Notes: generated by a model not told the origin, from the letters alone. DNA of 64,000 bases from Pseudomonas sp. N3-W (GCF_024970185.1 NZ_CP103965.1:5909001-5973000), one strand, 5' to 3'; counted from the first letter of the stretch, positions 48,542-60,296 are shown. Made by a program: numbers and translations.

Positions 48542-49075
48542 CTACTTCTTCTTGGCTTCTTTACGACGGACGACTTCGTCCGCGTAGCGCACACCTTTGC
48601 CTTTGTACGGCTCTGGTGGACGGAAGTCGCGGATCTCGGCGGCCACTTGACCTACCAGCTGCTTATCGATGCCCTTGATCAGGATATCGGTCTGGCTAGG
48701 AGTCTCAGCGGTGATGCCTTCCGGCAGTTCATAATCCACTGGGTGCGAGAAGCCAAGAGCCAGGTTCAGCACTGTGCCTTTTGCTTGCGCTTTGTAACCA
48801 ACACCGACCAGCTGGAGCTTGCGCTCGAAGCCTTGGCTTACGCCTTGGACCATGTTGTTTACCAACGCACGAGTGGTACCAGCCATTGCGCGAGTTTGTT
48901 GATCGCCATTGCGAGCAGCGAAACGCAGCTCACCAGCTTCTTCAACGATCTCAACGGACGAATGGATGTTCAGTTCGAGAGTGCCCTTGGCACCCTTCAC
49001 CGAAAGCTGTTGGCCTGCGAATTTGACTTCGACACCGGCTGGCAGCTTAACGGGGTTCTTAGCGACGCGTGACAT
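48542..49075 (-). CDS. rplF: 50S ribosomal protein L6
   Basis: A 177-residue L6 made of two similar domains ([19 protein letters not shown], then ...[18 protein letters not shown] C-terminus) at the base of the L7/L12 stalk. The start is followed closely upstream by rpsH (12-base gap). Confidence 0.98.
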   Translation of the reverse strand: MSRVAKNPVKLPAGVEVKFAGQQLSVKGAKGTLELNIHSSVEIVEEAGELRFAARNGDQQTRAMAGTTRALVNNMVQGVSQGFERKLQLVGVGYKAQAKGTVLNLALGFSHPVDYELPEGITAETPSQTDILIKGIDKQLVGQVAAEIRDFRPPEPYKGKGVRYADEVVRRKEAKKK

Positions 49076-49087
49076 GCTTATCCCCCC

Positions 49088-49480
49088 TTAGAACACAGTG
49101 CAAAGAACTTCGCCGCCGACACCGGCAGCGCGCGCAGCACGATCCGTCATCACACCTTTGTTGGTGGAGACGATAGACACACCGAGACCGCCACGAACTT
49201 TCGGCAGATCATCGACGGACTTGTACTGACGCAGGCCTGGACGGCTAACGCGCTTCACTTCTTCGATGACCGGACGGCCTTCGAAATATTTCAGCTCGAT
49301 AGACAGCAGTGGTTTGATTTCGCTGCTGATCTGATAACCCGCGATGTAACCTTCGTCCTTCAGGACTTTGGCAACAGCTACCTTCAAAGTAGAAGATGGC
49401 ATGCTTACGACGGACTTTTCAGCCATCTGGGCATTACGGATTCGAGTTAGCATGTCCGCTAACGGGTCCTGCATACTCAT
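49088..49480 (-). CDS. rpsH: 30S ribosomal protein S8
   Basis: A 130-residue S8 ([20 protein letters not shown]) of the 30S body, which in E. coli also represses the spc operon. The first ATG (49478-49480) is used because AGGAG lies ten bases upstream. Unlike in E. coli, a 208-base gap with its own promoter separates it from rpsN. Confidence 0.98.
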   Translation of the reverse strand: MSMQDPLADMLTRIRNAQMAEKSVVSMPSSTLKVAVAKVLKDEGYIAGYQISSEIKPLLSIELKYFEGRPVIEEVKRVSRPGLRQYKSVDDLPKVRGGLGVSIVSTNKGVMTDRAARAAGVGGEVLCTVF

Positions 49481-49500
49481 GGGCTAGACGCTCCTAATAC

Positions 49501-49522
49501 AAAAAAATTAGCCTTGCGGCTA
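49501..49522 (-). promoter_or_regulatory. Attenuator-like hairpin in the rpsH leader
   Basis: On the minus strand TAGCC-GCAA-GGCTA (49509-49522) is a 5-bp stem with a GNRA tetraloop, followed after one base by TTTTTTT (49501-49507), then the rpsH ribosome site. It has the form of a short intrinsic terminator placed just before the start codon. Confidence 0.5.
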
Positions 49523-49577
49523 CTACGTGTCGCCGAGGCATCCGCACGAAAAAAGCACGGGCTCAGGCGAGCCGGGT

Positions 49578-49606
49578 ATTCTAGACACACCCCACAAATG
49601 AATCAA
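49578..49606 (-). promoter_or_regulatory. Internal spc promoter before rpsH
   Basis: On the minus strand TTGATT (49601-49606) and TAGAAT (49578-49583) are separated by exactly 17 bases. The -10 differs from TATAAT at one base. The predicted start lies about 90 bases before rpsH. Confidence 0.75.
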
Positions 49607-49628
49607 GCCCCAAAAGGGGCTTGATTCA
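49599..49628 (-). terminator. 13-bp hairpin overlapping the internal promoter
   Basis: Perfect 13-bp arms (49599-49611 and 49616-49628, AATCAAGCCCC type) with a four-base loop lie about 60 bases after the rpsN stop. The 3' arm on the minus strand contains the -35 TTGATT. The U-tract behind it is weak (ATTTG), so termination is uncertain. Confidence 0.55.
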
Positions 49629-49688
49629 AGTTCAAGGTCACCGATGGTCAGTATCTTGCGAATCCGACCACCGAGACTTTGATAGTGC

Positions 49689-49994
49689 TTACCAGCTGGC
49701 TTTAACCAGACCAGGTACGTCACCACGCATTGCCGCTTCACGCAGTTTGTTACGGCCAAGGCCGAACTTGCGGTAAACGCCGTGTGGACGACCGGTCAGG
49801 CGGCAGCGGTTACGCATGCGCGAAGCGCTTGCGTCACGTGGCTGCTTCTGCAGAGCTACTGTAGCTTCCCAACGCGCTTCTGGACTTGCGTTCAGATCAA
49901 CGATGATAGCTTTCAGTGCTGCACGCTTTTTGGCGTACTTGGCAACCGTGAGCTGACGCTTCAGCTCGCGGTTTTTCATGCTCATCTTGGCCAT
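49689..49994 (-). CDS. rpsN: 30S ribosomal protein S14 (zinc-free form)
   Basis: A 101-residue S14 of the long class without zinc-binding CxxC pairs (only one Cys, in [13 protein letters not shown]). The start [15 protein letters not shown] (49992-49994) is chosen over a longer frame. It is separated from rplE by 13 bases. Confidence 0.97.
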   Translation of the reverse strand: MAKMSMKNRELKRQLTVAKYAKKRAALKAIIVDLNASPEARWEATVALQKQPRDASASRMRNRCRLTGRPHGVYRKFGLGRNKLREAAMRGDVPGLVKASW

Positions 49995-50007
49995 TTTCCT
50001 ACTCCAA

Positions 50008-50547
50008 TCAGTTGCGGAACGGGAATTTGAAAGCGCGCAGCAGAGCGCGACCTTCATCATCGTTCTTGGCAGTGGTGGTCAGGGTAATGTCCAGACCGCG
50101 GAGAGCATCGATCTTGTCGTAGTCGATTTCCGGGAAGATGATCTGCTCTTTAACGCCCATGCTGTAGTTACCACGACCATCGAAGGACTTGGCATTCAGG
50201 CCGCGGAAGTCGCGAACCCGAGGCAGGGAGATCGACAGCAGACGATCCAGGAATTCATACATACGCTCACGGCGCAGGGTCACTTTGACGCCGATCGGCC
50301 AACCTTCACGGACTTTAAAGCCAGCGATGGATTTCCGAGCGTAAGTCACAACGACTTTCTGACCGGTGATCTTTTCCAGGTCAGCAACAGCGTGCTCGAT
50401 GACTTTTTTGTCACCGACCGCTTCGCCCAGACCCATGTTCAGGGTGATCTTTGTAACGCGTGGAACTTCCATCACGTTCGAAAGCTTAAGTTCTTCCTTA
50501 AGCTTCGGTGCGATTTCCTTCCAGTAAATCTCTTTTAGTCGTGCCAT
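50008..50547 (-). CDS. rplE: 50S ribosomal protein L5
   Basis: A 179-residue L5 ([20 protein letters not shown]), a 5S rRNA-binding protein of the central protuberance. In E. coli the S8 repressor binds near its start; no comparison of structure was possible here. Confidence 0.98.
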   Translation of the reverse strand: MARLKEIYWKEIAPKLKEELKLSNVMEVPRVTKITLNMGLGEAVGDKKVIEHAVADLEKITGQKVVVTYARKSIAGFKVREGWPIGVKVTLRRERMYEFLDRLLSISLPRVRDFRGLNAKSFDGRGNYSMGVKEQIIFPEIDYDKIDALRGLDITLTTTAKNDDEGRALLRAFKFPFRN

Positions 50548-50567
50548 GGTCTTCTACCTAGCAGTGT

Positions 50568-50882
50568 TCAAGCATCAACCGCTTTTTGGGTCGACTTGAA
50601 GACACGAATTTTCTTGCCGTCTTCTACCTTGAAACCAACGCGATCAGCCTTGTTGGTTTCGCCGTTGAAAATGGCGACGTTAGAAGCGTCCAGTGGAGCT
50701 TCTTTTTCGACGATACCGCCTTGTACGCCCGACATCGGGTTAGGCTTGGTATGACGCTTAACCAGGTTCAGACCGCCAATAACCAGACGGTTATTCGCGA
50801 GAACCTTAAGCACCTTACCGCGCTTACCTTTGTCTTTGCCGGCGATCACGATGATCTCGTCGTCACGACGAATCTTTTGCAT
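50568..50882 (-). CDS. rplX: 50S ribosomal protein L24
   Basis: A 104-residue L24 with the KOW motif ([18 protein letters not shown]) at about 10-35. It is an assembly-initiating protein of the 50S subunit near the tunnel exit. Confidence 0.98.
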   Translation of the reverse strand: MQKIRRDDEIIVIAGKDKGKRGKVLKVLANNRLVIGGLNLVKRHTKPNPMSGVQGGIVEKEAPLDASNVAIFNGETNKADRVGFKVEDGKKIRVFKSTQKAVDA

Positions 50883-50893
50883 GTCGGATCTCC

Positions 50894-51262
50894 TTACAGC
50901 ACTTCTGGGGCGAGCGAGACGATCTTCATGAACTTCTCAGTACGAAGTTCACGGGTCACTGGCCCAAAGATACGGGTGCCGATCGGCTCTTGCTTGTTGT
51001 TCAGAAGAACAGCAGCGTTGCCATCAAAGCGGATAATGGAGCCATCAGCACGACGTACGCCGTGACGAGTGCGGACTACAACAGCAGTCATCACTTGGCC
51101 TTTTTTCACTTTACCGCGAGGAATTGCTTCCTTCACGGTAACCTTGATGATGTCACCGATACCAGCGTAACGACGATGGGAGCCACCCAGCACCTTGATG
51201 CACATAACACGGCGAGCGCCGCTGTTATCGGCCACATCGAGCATGGATTGAGTCTGAATCAT
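50894..51262 (-). CDS. rplN: 50S ribosomal protein L14
   Basis: A 122-residue L14 ([20 protein letters not shown]) at the subunit interface. It is the first gene of the spc set in E. coli. Here only 23 bases separate it from rpsQ and no separate promoter is visible in that gap. Confidence 0.98.
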   Translation of the reverse strand: MIQTQSMLDVADNSGARRVMCIKVLGGSHRRYAGIGDIIKVTVKEAIPRGKVKKGQVMTAVVVRTRHGVRRADGSIIRFDGNAAVLLNNKQEPIGTRIFGPVTRELRTEKFMKIVSLAPEVL

Positions 51263-51285
51263 ATAATTTCTCCGACCCCTAGTCC

Positions 51286-51552
51286 TTAGACTTCCACAGC
51301 GCGTTCGAGAACATCAACCAGCGCCCAAGACTTAGTCTTGGCCAAAGGACGAGTTTCACGAATAGTGACTTTGTCGCCGATGTGGCACTGATTGGTTTCG
51401 TCGTGCGCGTGCAGCTTAGTCGAACGCTTAACGTATTTACCGTAGATCGGGTGCTTTACGCGACGCTCGATCAGAACGGTGATGGTCTTGTCCATTTTGT
51501 CGCTGACAACACGGCCAGTCAGCGTACGGACGGTTTTTTCGGCTTCAGCCAT
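51286..51552 (-). CDS. rpsQ: 30S ribosomal protein S17
   Basis: An 88-residue S17 ([20 protein letters not shown]) with an OB-fold, binding 16S rRNA early in assembly. It is the last gene of the S10 set. Confidence 0.98.
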   Translation of the reverse strand: MAEAEKTVRTLTGRVVSDKMDKTITVLIERRVKHPIYGKYVKRSTKLHAHDETNQCHIGDKVTIRETRPLAKTKSWALVDVLERAVEV

Positions 51553-51554
51553 GA

Positions 51555-51746
51555 TTACTTACCTGCCTGCTGTGTGAGCACAGTTTCCACGCGAGCGATG
51601 TCGCGCTTAACTTGCCGGAGCAGGTGAGACTGCCCCAACTGGCCAGTTGCTTTCTGCATACGCAGATTGAACTGGTCGCGCAGCAGGCCAAGCTTGCGCT
51701 CGTTCAGCTGCTCTGCGGTTTGTTCACGAAGTTCTTTCGCTTTCAT
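51555..51746 (-). CDS. rpmC: 50S ribosomal protein L29
   Basis: A 63-residue L29 ([20 protein letters not shown]), a two-helix protein at the tunnel exit near the signal-recognition and trigger-factor site. The ATG (51744-51746) shares one base with the rplP stop. A GTG one codon earlier is possible but not preferred. Confidence 0.96.
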   Translation of the reverse strand: MKAKELREQTAEQLNERKLGLLRDQFNLRMQKATGQLGQSHLLRQVKRDIARVETVLTQQAGK

Positions 51747-52159
51747 CACATCACCGTCCGTTTAACGAACGAGGTGGCGAGAGGCAGCTTTGCAGCAGCC
51801 AGGGCGAAAGCCTCACGCGCCAACTCTTCAGAAACACCCTCGATTTCATACAGGACTTTGCCTGGCTGAATCTGGGCAACCCAGTACTCCACACTACCCT
51901 TACCTTTACCCATACGAACTTCGAGGGGCTTTTTGGAAATAGGCTTGTCCGGGAATACACGGATCCAGATCTTGCCGCCACGTTTAACGTGACGGGTCAG
52001 TGCACGACGCGCTGACTCGATCTGACGAGCGGTGAGACGACCACGAGCTACAGACTTCAGCGCGAACTCGCCGAAGCTGACTTTGCTACCGCGCTGTGCC
52101 AGACCACGGTTGTGGCCTGTCATCTGCTTGCGGAACTTCGTACGCTTTGGTTGCAACAT
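51746..52159 (-). CDS. rplP: 50S ribosomal protein L16
   Basis: A 137-residue L16 ([20 protein letters not shown]) that contacts the A-site tRNA and 23S domain V. It is translationally linked to rpmC by the shared stop/start. Confidence 0.98.
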   Translation of the reverse strand: MLQPKRTKFRKQMTGHNRGLAQRGSKVSFGEFALKSVARGRLTARQIESARRALTRHVKRGGKIWIRVFPDKPISKKPLEVRMGKGKGSVEYWVAQIQPGKVLYEIEGVSEELAREAFALAAAKLPLATSFVKRTVM

Positions 52160-52171
52160 TTGGCGTACCCC

Positions 52172-52858
52172 TTACTTAGCAGCTTTTTTACGAGGCGCTG
52201 GTGCTTGTGGTTTCAGTTCTTCTTGGCGACCACCAATTACTTCGCCTTTGAAGATCCAAACCTTTACACCGATCACACCGTAAGTGGTGTGAGCTTCGTA
52301 GTTGGCATAGTCGATGTCGGCACGCAGGGTGTGCAGTGGCACACGACCTTCGCGATACCATTCAGTACGTGCGATTTCAGCACCGCCGAGACGACCGCTC
52401 ACTTGGATTTTGATGCCTTTGGCACCAATGCGCATGGCGTTCTGAACAGCGCGCTTCATAGCGCGACGGAACATTACACGACGCTCCAGCTGCTGAGCTA
52501 CGCTCTGCGCAACCAGCATACCGTCAAGCTCCGGCTTGCGGATCTCTTCGATATTGATGTGCACAGGCACACCCATTTGCTTGGTCAGGTCCTGACGCAG
52601 TTTCTCAACATCTTCACCTTTCTTCCCGATAACGATACCTGGACGAGCGGTGTGGATGGTGATACGTGCAGTTTGGGCCGGACGATGGATATCGATACGG
52701 CTTACGGACGCGCTTTTTAGTTTGTCTTGGAGATACTCACGCACCTTCAGATCAGCGAACAAATAGTCCGCATAAGTCCGACCGTCTGCGTACCAGACGG
52801 AGGTGTGCTCCTTGACGATTCCCAGGCGAATGCCAATGGGATGTACTTTCTGACCCAT
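52172..52858 (-). CDS. rpsC: 30S ribosomal protein S3
   Basis: A 228-residue S3 ([20 protein letters not shown]) of the 30S head, with an N-terminal KH domain carrying [14 protein letters not shown] and helicase-related mRNA-entry function. The start at 52856-52858 is the family start; the longer frame is a shadow. Confidence 0.98.
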
Positions 52859-52871
52859 CTCTTCGACTCCG

Positions 52872-53204
52872 TTACTTGTCAGCAACCTTGACAGTGATAT
52901 GGCAAGACCGCTTGACGATGCGATCAGCACGGCCTTTGGCACGTGGCATGATGCGCTTCAGCGAACGCCCTTCGTTGACGAAAACGGTGCTGACTTTAAG
53001 GTCATCAACGTCTGCGCCTTCGTTATGCTCGGCGTTGGCTACGGCCGACTCCAGCACTTTCTTCATGATCTCGGCGGCTTTCTTACTGCTGAAAGCCAAC
53101 AGGTTGAGCGCTTCGCCCACCTTCTTCCCGCGGATCTGGTCGGCGACCAAGCGGGCTTTCTGGGCGGAGATTCGAGCGCCCGACAACTTAGCGGCTACTT
53201 CCAT
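52872..53204 (-). CDS. rplV: 50S ribosomal protein L22
   Basis: A 110-residue L22 ([20 protein letters not shown]) whose beta-hairpin lines the peptide exit tunnel and affects macrolide binding ([11 protein letters not shown] near the hairpin). Confidence 0.98.
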
Positions 53205-53217
53205 CGTTCCTTACCCC

Positions 53218-53493
53218 TTAACGCTTGGCTTTCTTGTCTGCCACGTGCCCACGATAAGTGCGGGTACCGGCAAACTCGCCCAGTTTGTGGCCGACCATGT
53301 CTTCGTTCACGAGAACTGGGACATGTTGACGACCGTTGTGTACTGCGATGGTCAGACCGACCATTTGTGGCAGGATCATCGAACGACGCGACCAGGTCTT
53401 AACTGGTTTGCGATCGTTCTTTTCCGCCGCCACTTCGATCTTCTTCAGTAGGTGAAGATCAATAAAAGGACCTTTTTTCAGAGAACGTGGCAC
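53218..53493 (-). CDS. rpsS: 30S ribosomal protein S19
   Basis: A 91-residue S19 ([20 protein letters not shown]) of the 30S head, bound next to S13. Confidence 0.98.
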   Translation of the reverse strand: MPRSLKKGPFIDLHLLKKIEVAAEKNDRKPVKTWSRRSMILPQMVGLTIAVHNGRQHVPVLVNEDMVGHKLGEFAGTRTYRGHVADKKAKR

Positions 53494-53509
53494 TGTCGTA
53501 TCCCTCTAT

Positions 53510-54334
53510 TTACTTGCGACGACGGACGATCATTTTGTCGGTACGCTTATTACCACGAGTCTTCGCGCCCTTAGTCGGGAAGCCCCATGGCGATACCGGA
53601 TGACGACCACCAGAGGTACGACCTTCACCACCACCATGTGGGTGGTCAACCGGGTTCATGGCAACACCACGAACGGTTGGGCGAACGCCACGCCAGCGTT
53701 TGGCACCAGCTTTACCCAGCGAACGCAGGCTGTGCTCGGAGTTCGAGACTTCACCCAGGGTCGCGCGGCATTCAGCCAGCACTTTACGCATCTCACCAGA
53801 ACGCAGACGCAGGGTCACGTAGACACCTTCACGAGCGATCAGCTGAGCCGAAGCACCAGCGGAACGAGCGATTTGCGCGCCTTTACCTGGCTTCAATTCG
53901 ATGCCGTGTACGGTGCTACCAACTGGAATGTTACGCAGTTGCAGAGCGTTGCCCGGCTTGATCGGCGCCAAAGCACCTGCGATCAGCTGGTCACCAGCAC
54001 TCACGCCTTTAGGGGCGATGATGTAGCGACGCTCGCCATCTGCGTACAGCAGCAGAGCGATGTGAGCAGTACGGTTTGGATCGTATTCAATACGCTCGAC
54101 AGTGGCAGAGATGCCATCTTTGTCGTTGCGACGGAAATCGACCAGACGATAATGCTGCTTATGGCCACCACCGATGTGACGAGTGGTAATACGACCATTG
54201 TTGTTACGACCACCAGTCTTCGATTTTTTCTCGAGCAGCGGTGCGTGAGGAGCGCCTTTATGCAGCTCCTGGTTGACCACCTTGACCACAAAACGGCGGC
54301 CAGGGGAAGTCGGTTTGCATTTAACGATTGCCAT
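53510..54334 (-). CDS. rplB: 50S ribosomal protein L2
   Basis: A 274-residue L2 ([20 protein letters not shown]) near the peptidyl transferase centre. The conserved [20 protein letters not shown] block (about 220-240) is present. Confidence 0.98.
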   Translation of the reverse strand: MAIVKCKPTSPGRRFVVKVVNQELHKGAPHAPLLEKKSKTGGRNNNGRITTRHIGGGHKQHYRLVDFRRNDKDGISATVERIEYDPNRTAHIALLLYADGERRYIIAPKGVSAGDQLIAGALAPIKPGNALQLRNIPVGSTVHGIELKPGKGAQIARSAGASAQLIAREGVYVTLRLRSGEMRKVLAECRATLGEVSNSEHSLRSLGKAGAKRWRGVRPTVRGVAMNPVDHPHGGGEGRTSGGRHPVSPWGFPTKGAKTRGNKRTDKMIVRRRK

Positions 54335-54348
54335 GATGCACCCCTTCC

Positions 54349-54648
54349 TTACTCAGCACTGCTGCTGAAATCGAGATCTTGGCCTGGCTGAAGGGAGATA
54401 ACTGCCTTCTTCCAGTCATTACGCTTGCCCAGACCGCGAGCAGTGCGCTTGCTCTTACCCAGAACATTCAGGGTAGTAACACGCTCTACTTTCACGCTGA
54501 ACAGGCTTTCGACGGCCTTCTTGATTTCCAGCTTGGTTGCGTCAGTCGCAACCTTGAAAACGAACTGGCCTTTCTTGTCAGCCAGAACCGTAGCCTTCTC
54601 GGAAACGTGCGGGCCAAGCAGAACTTTAAATACGCGTTCCTGGTTCAT
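54349..54648 (-). CDS. rplW: 50S ribosomal protein L23
   Basis: A 99-residue L23 ([20 protein letters not shown]) at the tunnel exit, a docking site for trigger factor and SRP. It overlaps the rplD stop by four bases (ATGA). Confidence 0.98.
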
Positions 54649-55247
54649 CCCAGCAGCTCCTCGAATTTCTTCACGGCCGACACGGTGATCAACACCTTGT
54701 CGTATGCGATCAGACTAACTGGATCGGAACCTTGCACGTCACGTACATCAACGTGTGGCAGGTTGCGAGCAGCCAGGTACAGGTTCTGATCAACCACTTC
54801 AGACACGATCAAGACGTCAGTCAGGCCCATGCCGGTCAGTTTGTTCAGCAGATCTTTGGTCTTCGGTGCATCAACAGCGAAGTCCTGAACCACAACCAGA
54901 CGATCAGTACGCACCAGCTCAGCAAGGATGGAACGCATTGCTGCGCGATACATCTTCTTGTTCAGCTTCTGGGTGTGATCCTGAGGACGAGCTGCGAAAG
55001 TGGTACCGCCGCCACGCCAGATTGGGCTACGGATAGTACCGGCACGAGCACGGCCAGTACCTTTCTGACGCCATGGGCGCTTACCGCCACCACGAACGTC
55101 GGAACGGGTCTTTTGCTGCTTGCTACCTTGACGGCCGCCGGCCATGTAGGCCACGACTGCTTGGTGAACGAGCGTCTCGTTGAATTCGCCGCCAAATGTC
55201 AGTTCGGAAACTTCGATCGCTTGAGCGTCATTTACATTTAATTGCAT
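54645..55247 (-). CDS. rplD: 50S ribosomal protein L4
   Basis: A 200-residue L4 ([20 protein letters not shown]) with a tunnel-lining loop ([20 protein letters not shown] region). In E. coli L4 also regulates the S10 operon through its leader; that leader structure is not evident here (see promoter). Confidence 0.98.
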
Positions 55248-55259
55248 GTCAGCTTCCCC

Positions 55260-55895
55260 TTAACCGCGAGCCTTGGCTGCTGGACGTACAACCAAGTTGC
55301 CGCCAGTAGCGCCAGGAACAGCGCCCTTGACCAACAACAGATTGCGTTCAGCGTCCACGCGCACTACTTCGAGGGACTGCACGGTCACGCGCTCAGCGCC
55401 CATATGACCGGACATTTTTTTGCCCTTGAATACACGACCAGGAGTCTGGCACTGGCCGATAGAGCCTGGGACGCGGTGGGATACGGAGTTACCGTGGGTG
55501 TTATCTTGCCCGCGGAAATTCCAACGCTTGATCGTACCCTGGAAGCCTTTACCTTTGGACTGACCGGTTACATCAACCAGTTGACCAGCGGCGAAGATTT
55601 CAGCGTTGATCAGATCGCCGGCCTGGTACTCGCCTTCTTCAAGGCGGAATTCCATTACGGTACGACCAGCGGCAACGTTCGCTTTAGCGAAGTGGCCAGC
55701 CTGAGCAGCTGTAACACGCGAAGCACGACGCTCGCCTACAGTGACTTGCACTGCACGATAGCCATCGGTCTCTTCAGTTTTGAACTGGGTGACGCGATTC
55801 GGCTCGATCTCAATGACCGTGACCGGAATGGAGACACCTTCTTCGGTGAAAATACGGGTCATACCGCATTTACGACCGACTACACCAATAGTCAT
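55260..55895 (-). CDS. rplC: 50S ribosomal protein L3
   Basis: A 211-residue L3 ([20 protein letters not shown]) that seeds 50S assembly. [17 protein letters not shown] and [20 protein letters not shown] are family blocks. The ATG at 55893-55895 is chosen over a longer frame. Confidence 0.98.
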   Translation of the reverse strand: MTIGVVGRKCGMTRIFTEEGVSIPVTVIEIEPNRVTQFKTEETDGYRAVQVTVGERRASRVTAAQAGHFAKANVAAGRTVMEFRLEEGEYQAGDLINAEIFAAGQLVDVTGQSKGKGFQGTIKRWNFRGQDNTHGNSVSHRVPGSIGQCQTPGRVFKGKKMSGHMGAERVTVQSLEVVRVDAERNLLLVKGAVPGATGGNLVVRPAAKARG

Positions 55896-55962
55896 GTTGT
55901 AAACCTCATGAGTGTACGGGGCTTTCACCCGCTATGGCCGCCCATTTCAGAGCGTTACACGA

Positions 55963-55979
55963 CTAAGACCGAGTCTTAG
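55963..55979 (-). other. Stem-loop at the rpsJ stop
   Basis: 7-bp arms CTAAGAC (55963-55969) and GTCTTAG (55973-55979) with a three-base loop overlap the rpsJ stop codon. No U-tract follows, so mRNA processing or stability is more likely than termination. Confidence 0.4.
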
Positions 55980-56287
55980 CCGAGGCTGATCTGCACTTCC
56001 ACACCGGCCGCAAGATCAAGCTTCATAAGAGCATCAACGGTTTTATCCGTTGGCTGGACGATGTCCAGAACGCGCTTATGAGTACGGATCTCGTACTGGT
56101 CACGCGCGTCTTTGTTGACGTGCGGGGAGACCAGAACGGTGAACCGCTCTTTACGGGTAGGCAGTGGAATTGGACCACGCACTTGAGCACCAGTACGTTT
56201 CGCGGTTTCCACGATTTCCTGGGTGGATTGGTCGATCAGGCGATGGTCAAAAGCCTTCAACCTGATACGGATTTGCTGATTTTGCAT
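55976..56287 (-). CDS. rpsJ: 30S ribosomal protein S10 (NusE)
   Basis: A 103-residue S10 ([20 protein letters not shown]) of the 30S head, which also joins NusB in antitermination complexes. It is the first gene of the S10 operon, 80 bases before rplC. Confidence 0.98.
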
Positions 56288-56349
56288 TGGATTTCAGACT
56301 CCGGCTGCTATTCCCAGCGAGCGCAATACGCCCGTTAAAAGGAGGCGCA

Positions 56350-56378
56350 ATTCTATAGACGCCCCAGATGGGTGTCAA
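56350..56378 (-). promoter_or_regulatory. Promoter of the S10 operon
   Basis: On the minus strand a perfect TTGACA (56373-56378) and TAGAAT (56350-56355) are separated by exactly 17 bases. The predicted leader before rpsJ is only about 55 bases, far shorter than the L4-controlled E. coli leader. Confidence 0.85.
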
Positions 56379-56384
56379 CCCAAT

Positions 56385-56410
56385 AAAAAAGCCCCCGCTA
56401 GGCGGAGGCT
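56385..56410 (-). terminator. Terminator after tufA
   Basis: AGCCCCCGC (56390-56398) and GCGGAGGCT (56402-56410) pair with one G-U and a three-base loop. On the minus strand the stem is followed by TTTTTTATTGG, just before the S10 promoter. Confidence 0.88.
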
Positions 56411-56444
56411 TTTTCAACTCATCAAAGCTTACTCAAAAAAGAGC

Positions 56445-57638
56445 TTACTCGATGATTTTGGCTACGACGCCAGCGCCGACGGTACGACCGCCTTCACGGA
56501 TAGCGAAACGCAGACCGTCTTCCATTGCGATGGTTTTGATCAGGGTGACAACCATTTTGATGTTGTCGCCTGGCATTACCATTTCAACGCCTTCTGGCAG
56601 CTCGCAGTTACCAGTCACGTCAGTAGTACGGAAGTAGAACTGTGGACGGTAGCCTTTGAAGAACGGAGTGTGACGACCGCCTTCTTCTTTGCTCAGAACG
56701 TAGACTTCAGCTTCGAACTTGGTGTGCGGCTTAACCGAACCTGGCTTAACCAGAACCTGGCCACGCTCAACGTCGTCACGTTTGGTACCACGCAGCAGAA
56801 CGCCGCAGTTCTCGCCAGCACGACCTTCGTCGAGCAGCTTACGGAACATTTCAACACCGGTGCAGGTGGTGACGGTAGTGTCACGCAGACCAACGATTTC
56901 CAGTGGATCCTGAACCTTGACGATACCGCGCTCGATACGGCCAGTTACAACAGTACCGCGACCGGAGATCGAGAACACGTCTTCGATTGGCATCAGGAAC
57001 GGCTTGTCGATAACACGAACTGGATCTGGAATGTAGCTGTCCAGAGTCTCAACCAGTTTACGAACGGCAGTGGTGCCCATTTCGTTGTCATCTTGGCCGT
57101 TCAGAGCCATCAGAGCGGAACCGATGATGATCGGAGTGTCGTCGCCTGGGAAGTCGTAAGTGCTCAGCAGATCGCGCACTTCCATCTCAACCAGTTCCAG
57201 CAGCTCAGCGTCGTCAACCATGTCAGCCTTGTTCAGGAAGACAACGATGTACGGAACGCCAACCTGACGGGACAGCAGGATGTGCTCACGGGTTTGTGGC
57301 ATCGGACCATCAGCGGCCGAACAAACCAGAATAGCGCCGTCCATCTGAGCAGCACCGGTGATCATGTTCTTCACATAGTCAGCGTGACCTGGGCAGTCAA
57401 CGTGAGCGTAGTGACGGATCAGCGAGTTGTATTCAACGTGCGCGGTGTTGATGGTGATACCACGAGCCTTCTCTTCCGGAGCGCTGTCGATTTTATCGAA
57501 AGCAACAACGGCCGAGCCGAAAACTTCGGAGCAGACGCGAGTCAGTGCTGCGGTCAGCGTGGTTTTACCGTGGTCAACGTGACCAATGGTGCCAACGTTG
57601 ACGTGCGGGAGGGTACGGTCAAATTTTTCTTTAGCCAC
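56445..57638 (-). CDS. tufA: Elongation factor Tu
   Basis: The 397-residue EF-Tu delivers aminoacyl-tRNA to the ribosome. GTPase motifs are [20 protein letters not shown] and NKADMVDD. Domains 2 and 3 follow at about 215-397. As the copy after fusA in the str operon it is named tufA; a second tuf copy would lie beyond the window. Confidence 0.97.
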   Translation of the reverse strand: MAKEKFDRTLPHVNVGTIGHVDHGKTTLTAALTRVCSEVFGSAVVAFDKIDSAPEEKARGITINTAHVEYNSLIRHYAHVDCPGHADYVKNMITGAAQMDGAILVCSAADGPMPQTREHILLSRQVGVPYIVVFLNKADMVDDAELLELVEMEVRDLLSTYDFPGDDTPIIIGSALMALNGQDDNEMGTTAVRKLVETLDSYIPDPVRVIDKPFLMPIEDVFSISGRGTVVTGRIERGIVKVQDPLEIVGLRDTTVTTCTGVEMFRKLLDEGRAGENCGVLLRGTKRDDVERGQVLVKPGSVKPHTKFEAEVYVLSKEEGGRHTPFFKGYRPQFYFRTTDVTGNCELPEGVEMVMPGDNIKMVVTLIKTIAMEDGLRFAIREGGRTVGAGVVAKIIE

Positions 57639-57668
57639 GACAATTAACTCCTTGCCTAAAGGACTGAA

Positions 57669-59774
57669 TCAGCCTTGTTTTTTGGTAACAGCTTCGGCGA
57701 CGTGCGACGGAGCGGTATCGTATTTTTTGAATTCCATAGAGTAGCTTGCGCGACCCTGGGACATGGAACGGACGTCGGTTGCATAACCAAACATCTCGCC
57801 CAACGGAACTTCGGCACGAATTACTTTGCCGGAGACCGTGTCTTCCATACCCTGGATCATGCCACGACGACGGTTAAGGTCGCCCATCACATCACCCATA
57901 TAGTCTTCAGGCGTAACAACCTCTACCGCCATGATCGGCTCAAGCAACTCACCACCACCTTTGGTAGCCAGTTGTTTGGTCGCCATGGAAGCAGCCACTT
58001 TAAACGCCATCTCGTTGGAGTCGACGTCGTGGTAAGAACCATCGAACACGGTTGCCTTCAGGCCGATCAGCGGATAGCCGGCAACAACACCGTTCTTCAT
58101 CTGCTCTTCGATACCCTTCTGGATAGCCGGGATGTATTCCTTAGGAACCACACCACCCACTACTTCGTTCACGAATTGCAGACCTTCCTGACCTTCGTCA
58201 GCAGGAGCAAAACGAATCCAGCAATGACCGAACTGGCCACGACCGCCGGACTGACGAACGAACTTGCCTTCGATCTCACAGCTCTTCGTGATGCGCTCAC
58301 GATAGGAGACCTGAGGCTTACCGATGTTGGCTTCGACGTTGAACTCACGGCGCATCCGGTCAACCAGGATGTCCAGGTGCAACTCGCCCATGCCGGAGAT
58401 GATCGTTTGACCAGTCTCTTCATCAGTTTTTACGCGGAAAGACGGGTCTTCCTGAGCAAGTTTGCCCAGAGCGATACCCATTTTTTCCTGGTCATCCTTG
58501 GTCTTAGGCTCTACGGCAACCGAAATAACCGGCTCCGGGAAGTCCATGCGAACCAGGATGATTGGCTTGTCAGCGGTGCACAAGGTTTCACCAGTGGTGA
58601 CGTCCTTCATGCCGATCAAGGCCGCGATGTCACCAGCGCGCACTTCCTTGATTTCTTCACGGGCGTTTGCGTGCATTTGCACCATACGACCCACGCGCTC
58701 TTTCTTGCCTTTAACCGAGTTGATCACGCCGTCGCCGGAGCTCAACACGCCCGAGTAAACGCGGACGAAGGTCAAGGTACCCACGAATGGGTCGGTAGCG
58801 ATCTTGAACGCCAGAGCCGAGAACGGCTCGCTGTCGTCTGCATGACGCTCCAGCTCGATAGTCTCGTCATCCGGGTCAGTACCCTTGATGGCTGGAATAT
58901 CGGTAGGTGCAGGCAGGTAGTCGATAACGGCGTCGAGAACCAGGGGAACACCCTTGTTCTTGAAGGAAGAACCGCAAACAGCCAGAACGATCTCACCAGC
59001 GATAGTACGCTGACGCAGAGCGGCCTTGATTTCCGCGATGGTGAGTTCTTCACCCTCGAGGTACTTGTTCATCAGCTCTTCAGTGGCTTCGGCAGCAGCC
59101 TGAACCATGTTGTCGCGCCATTCTTCAGCCAATTCCTGCATATCTTCAGGAATAGGCTTGCGAACAGGGACCATGCCTTTGTCGGAATCGTTCCAGAATA
59201 CCGCTTCCATATTGATCAGATCGATCTGACCCTGGAAGTTGTCTTCTGCACCGATCGCCAACTGGATAGGCACTGGAGTGTGACCCAGACGCTTCTTGAT
59301 CTGTTCGATCACGCGCAGGAAGTTCGCACCAGCACGGTCCATCTTGTTTACGTAAACAAGACGCGGAACGCCGTATTTGTTGGCTTGACGCCATACGGTT
59401 TCCGACTGAGGCTCAACGCCCGAGGTGCCGCAGAACACAACAACAGCGCCGTCGAGTACGCGCAGGGAACGCTCAACTTCAATAGTGAAGTCAACGTGGC
59501 CCGGGGTATCGATGACGTTGAAGCGGTGCTTGTCAGCGTATTGCTTCTCGGAACCCTGCCAGAAGGTGGTGATGGCAGCAGAGGTAATGGTAATACCACG
59601 CTCCTGCTCCTGCACCATCCAGTCTGTGGTCGCGGCGCCGTCATGCACCTCGCCCATTTTGTGGTTTACGCCCGTGTAAAAAAGGACGCGCTCGGTGGTG
59701 GTGGTTTTACCAGCATCCACGTGAGCAACGATACCAATGTTACGGTAGCGGTTAATCGGAGTAGTACGAGCCAT
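57669..59774 (-). CDS. fusA: Elongation factor G
   Basis: The 701-residue translocase EF-G has the G-domain motifs [27 protein letters not shown] and YVNKMDRAG, and domains II-V to the end. It drives tRNA and mRNA translocation and ribosome recycling. It lies between rpsG and tufA in the str operon. Confidence 0.98.
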   Translation of the reverse strand: MARTTPINRYRNIGIVAHVDAGKTTTTERVLFYTGVNHKMGEVHDGAATTDWMVQEQERGITITSAAITTFWQGSEKQYADKHRFNVIDTPGHVDFTIEVERSLRVLDGAVVVFCGTSGVEPQSETVWRQANKYGVPRLVYVNKMDRAGANFLRVIEQIKKRLGHTPVPIQLAIGAEDNFQGQIDLINMEAVFWNDSDKGMVPVRKPIPEDMQELAEEWRDNMVQAAAEATEELMNKYLEGEELTIAEIKAALRQRTIAGEIVLAVCGSSFKNKGVPLVLDAVIDYLPAPTDIPAIKGTDPDDETIELERHADDSEPFSALAFKIATDPFVGTLTFVRVYSGVLSSGDGVINSVKGKKERVGRMVQMHANAREEIKEVRAGDIAALIGMKDVTTGETLCTADKPIILVRMDFPEPVISVAVEPKTKDDQEKMGIALGKLAQEDPSFRVKTDEETGQTIISGMGELHLDILVDRMRREFNVEANIGKPQVSYRERITKSCEIEGKFVRQSGGRGQFGHCWIRFAPADEGQEGLQFVNEVVGGVVPKEYIPAIQKGIEEQMKNGVVAGYPLIGLKATVFDGSYHDVDSNEMAFKVAASMATKQLATKGGGELLEPIMAVEVVTPEDYMGDVMGDLNRRRGMIQGMEDTVSGKVIRAEVPLGEMFGYATDVRSMSQGRASYSMEFKKYDTAPSHVAEAVTKKQG

Positions 59775-59804
59775 AAAGCCCTCGCAAAATTAGTGACGCT
59801 GGAA

Positions 59805-60296
<492 letters not shown>

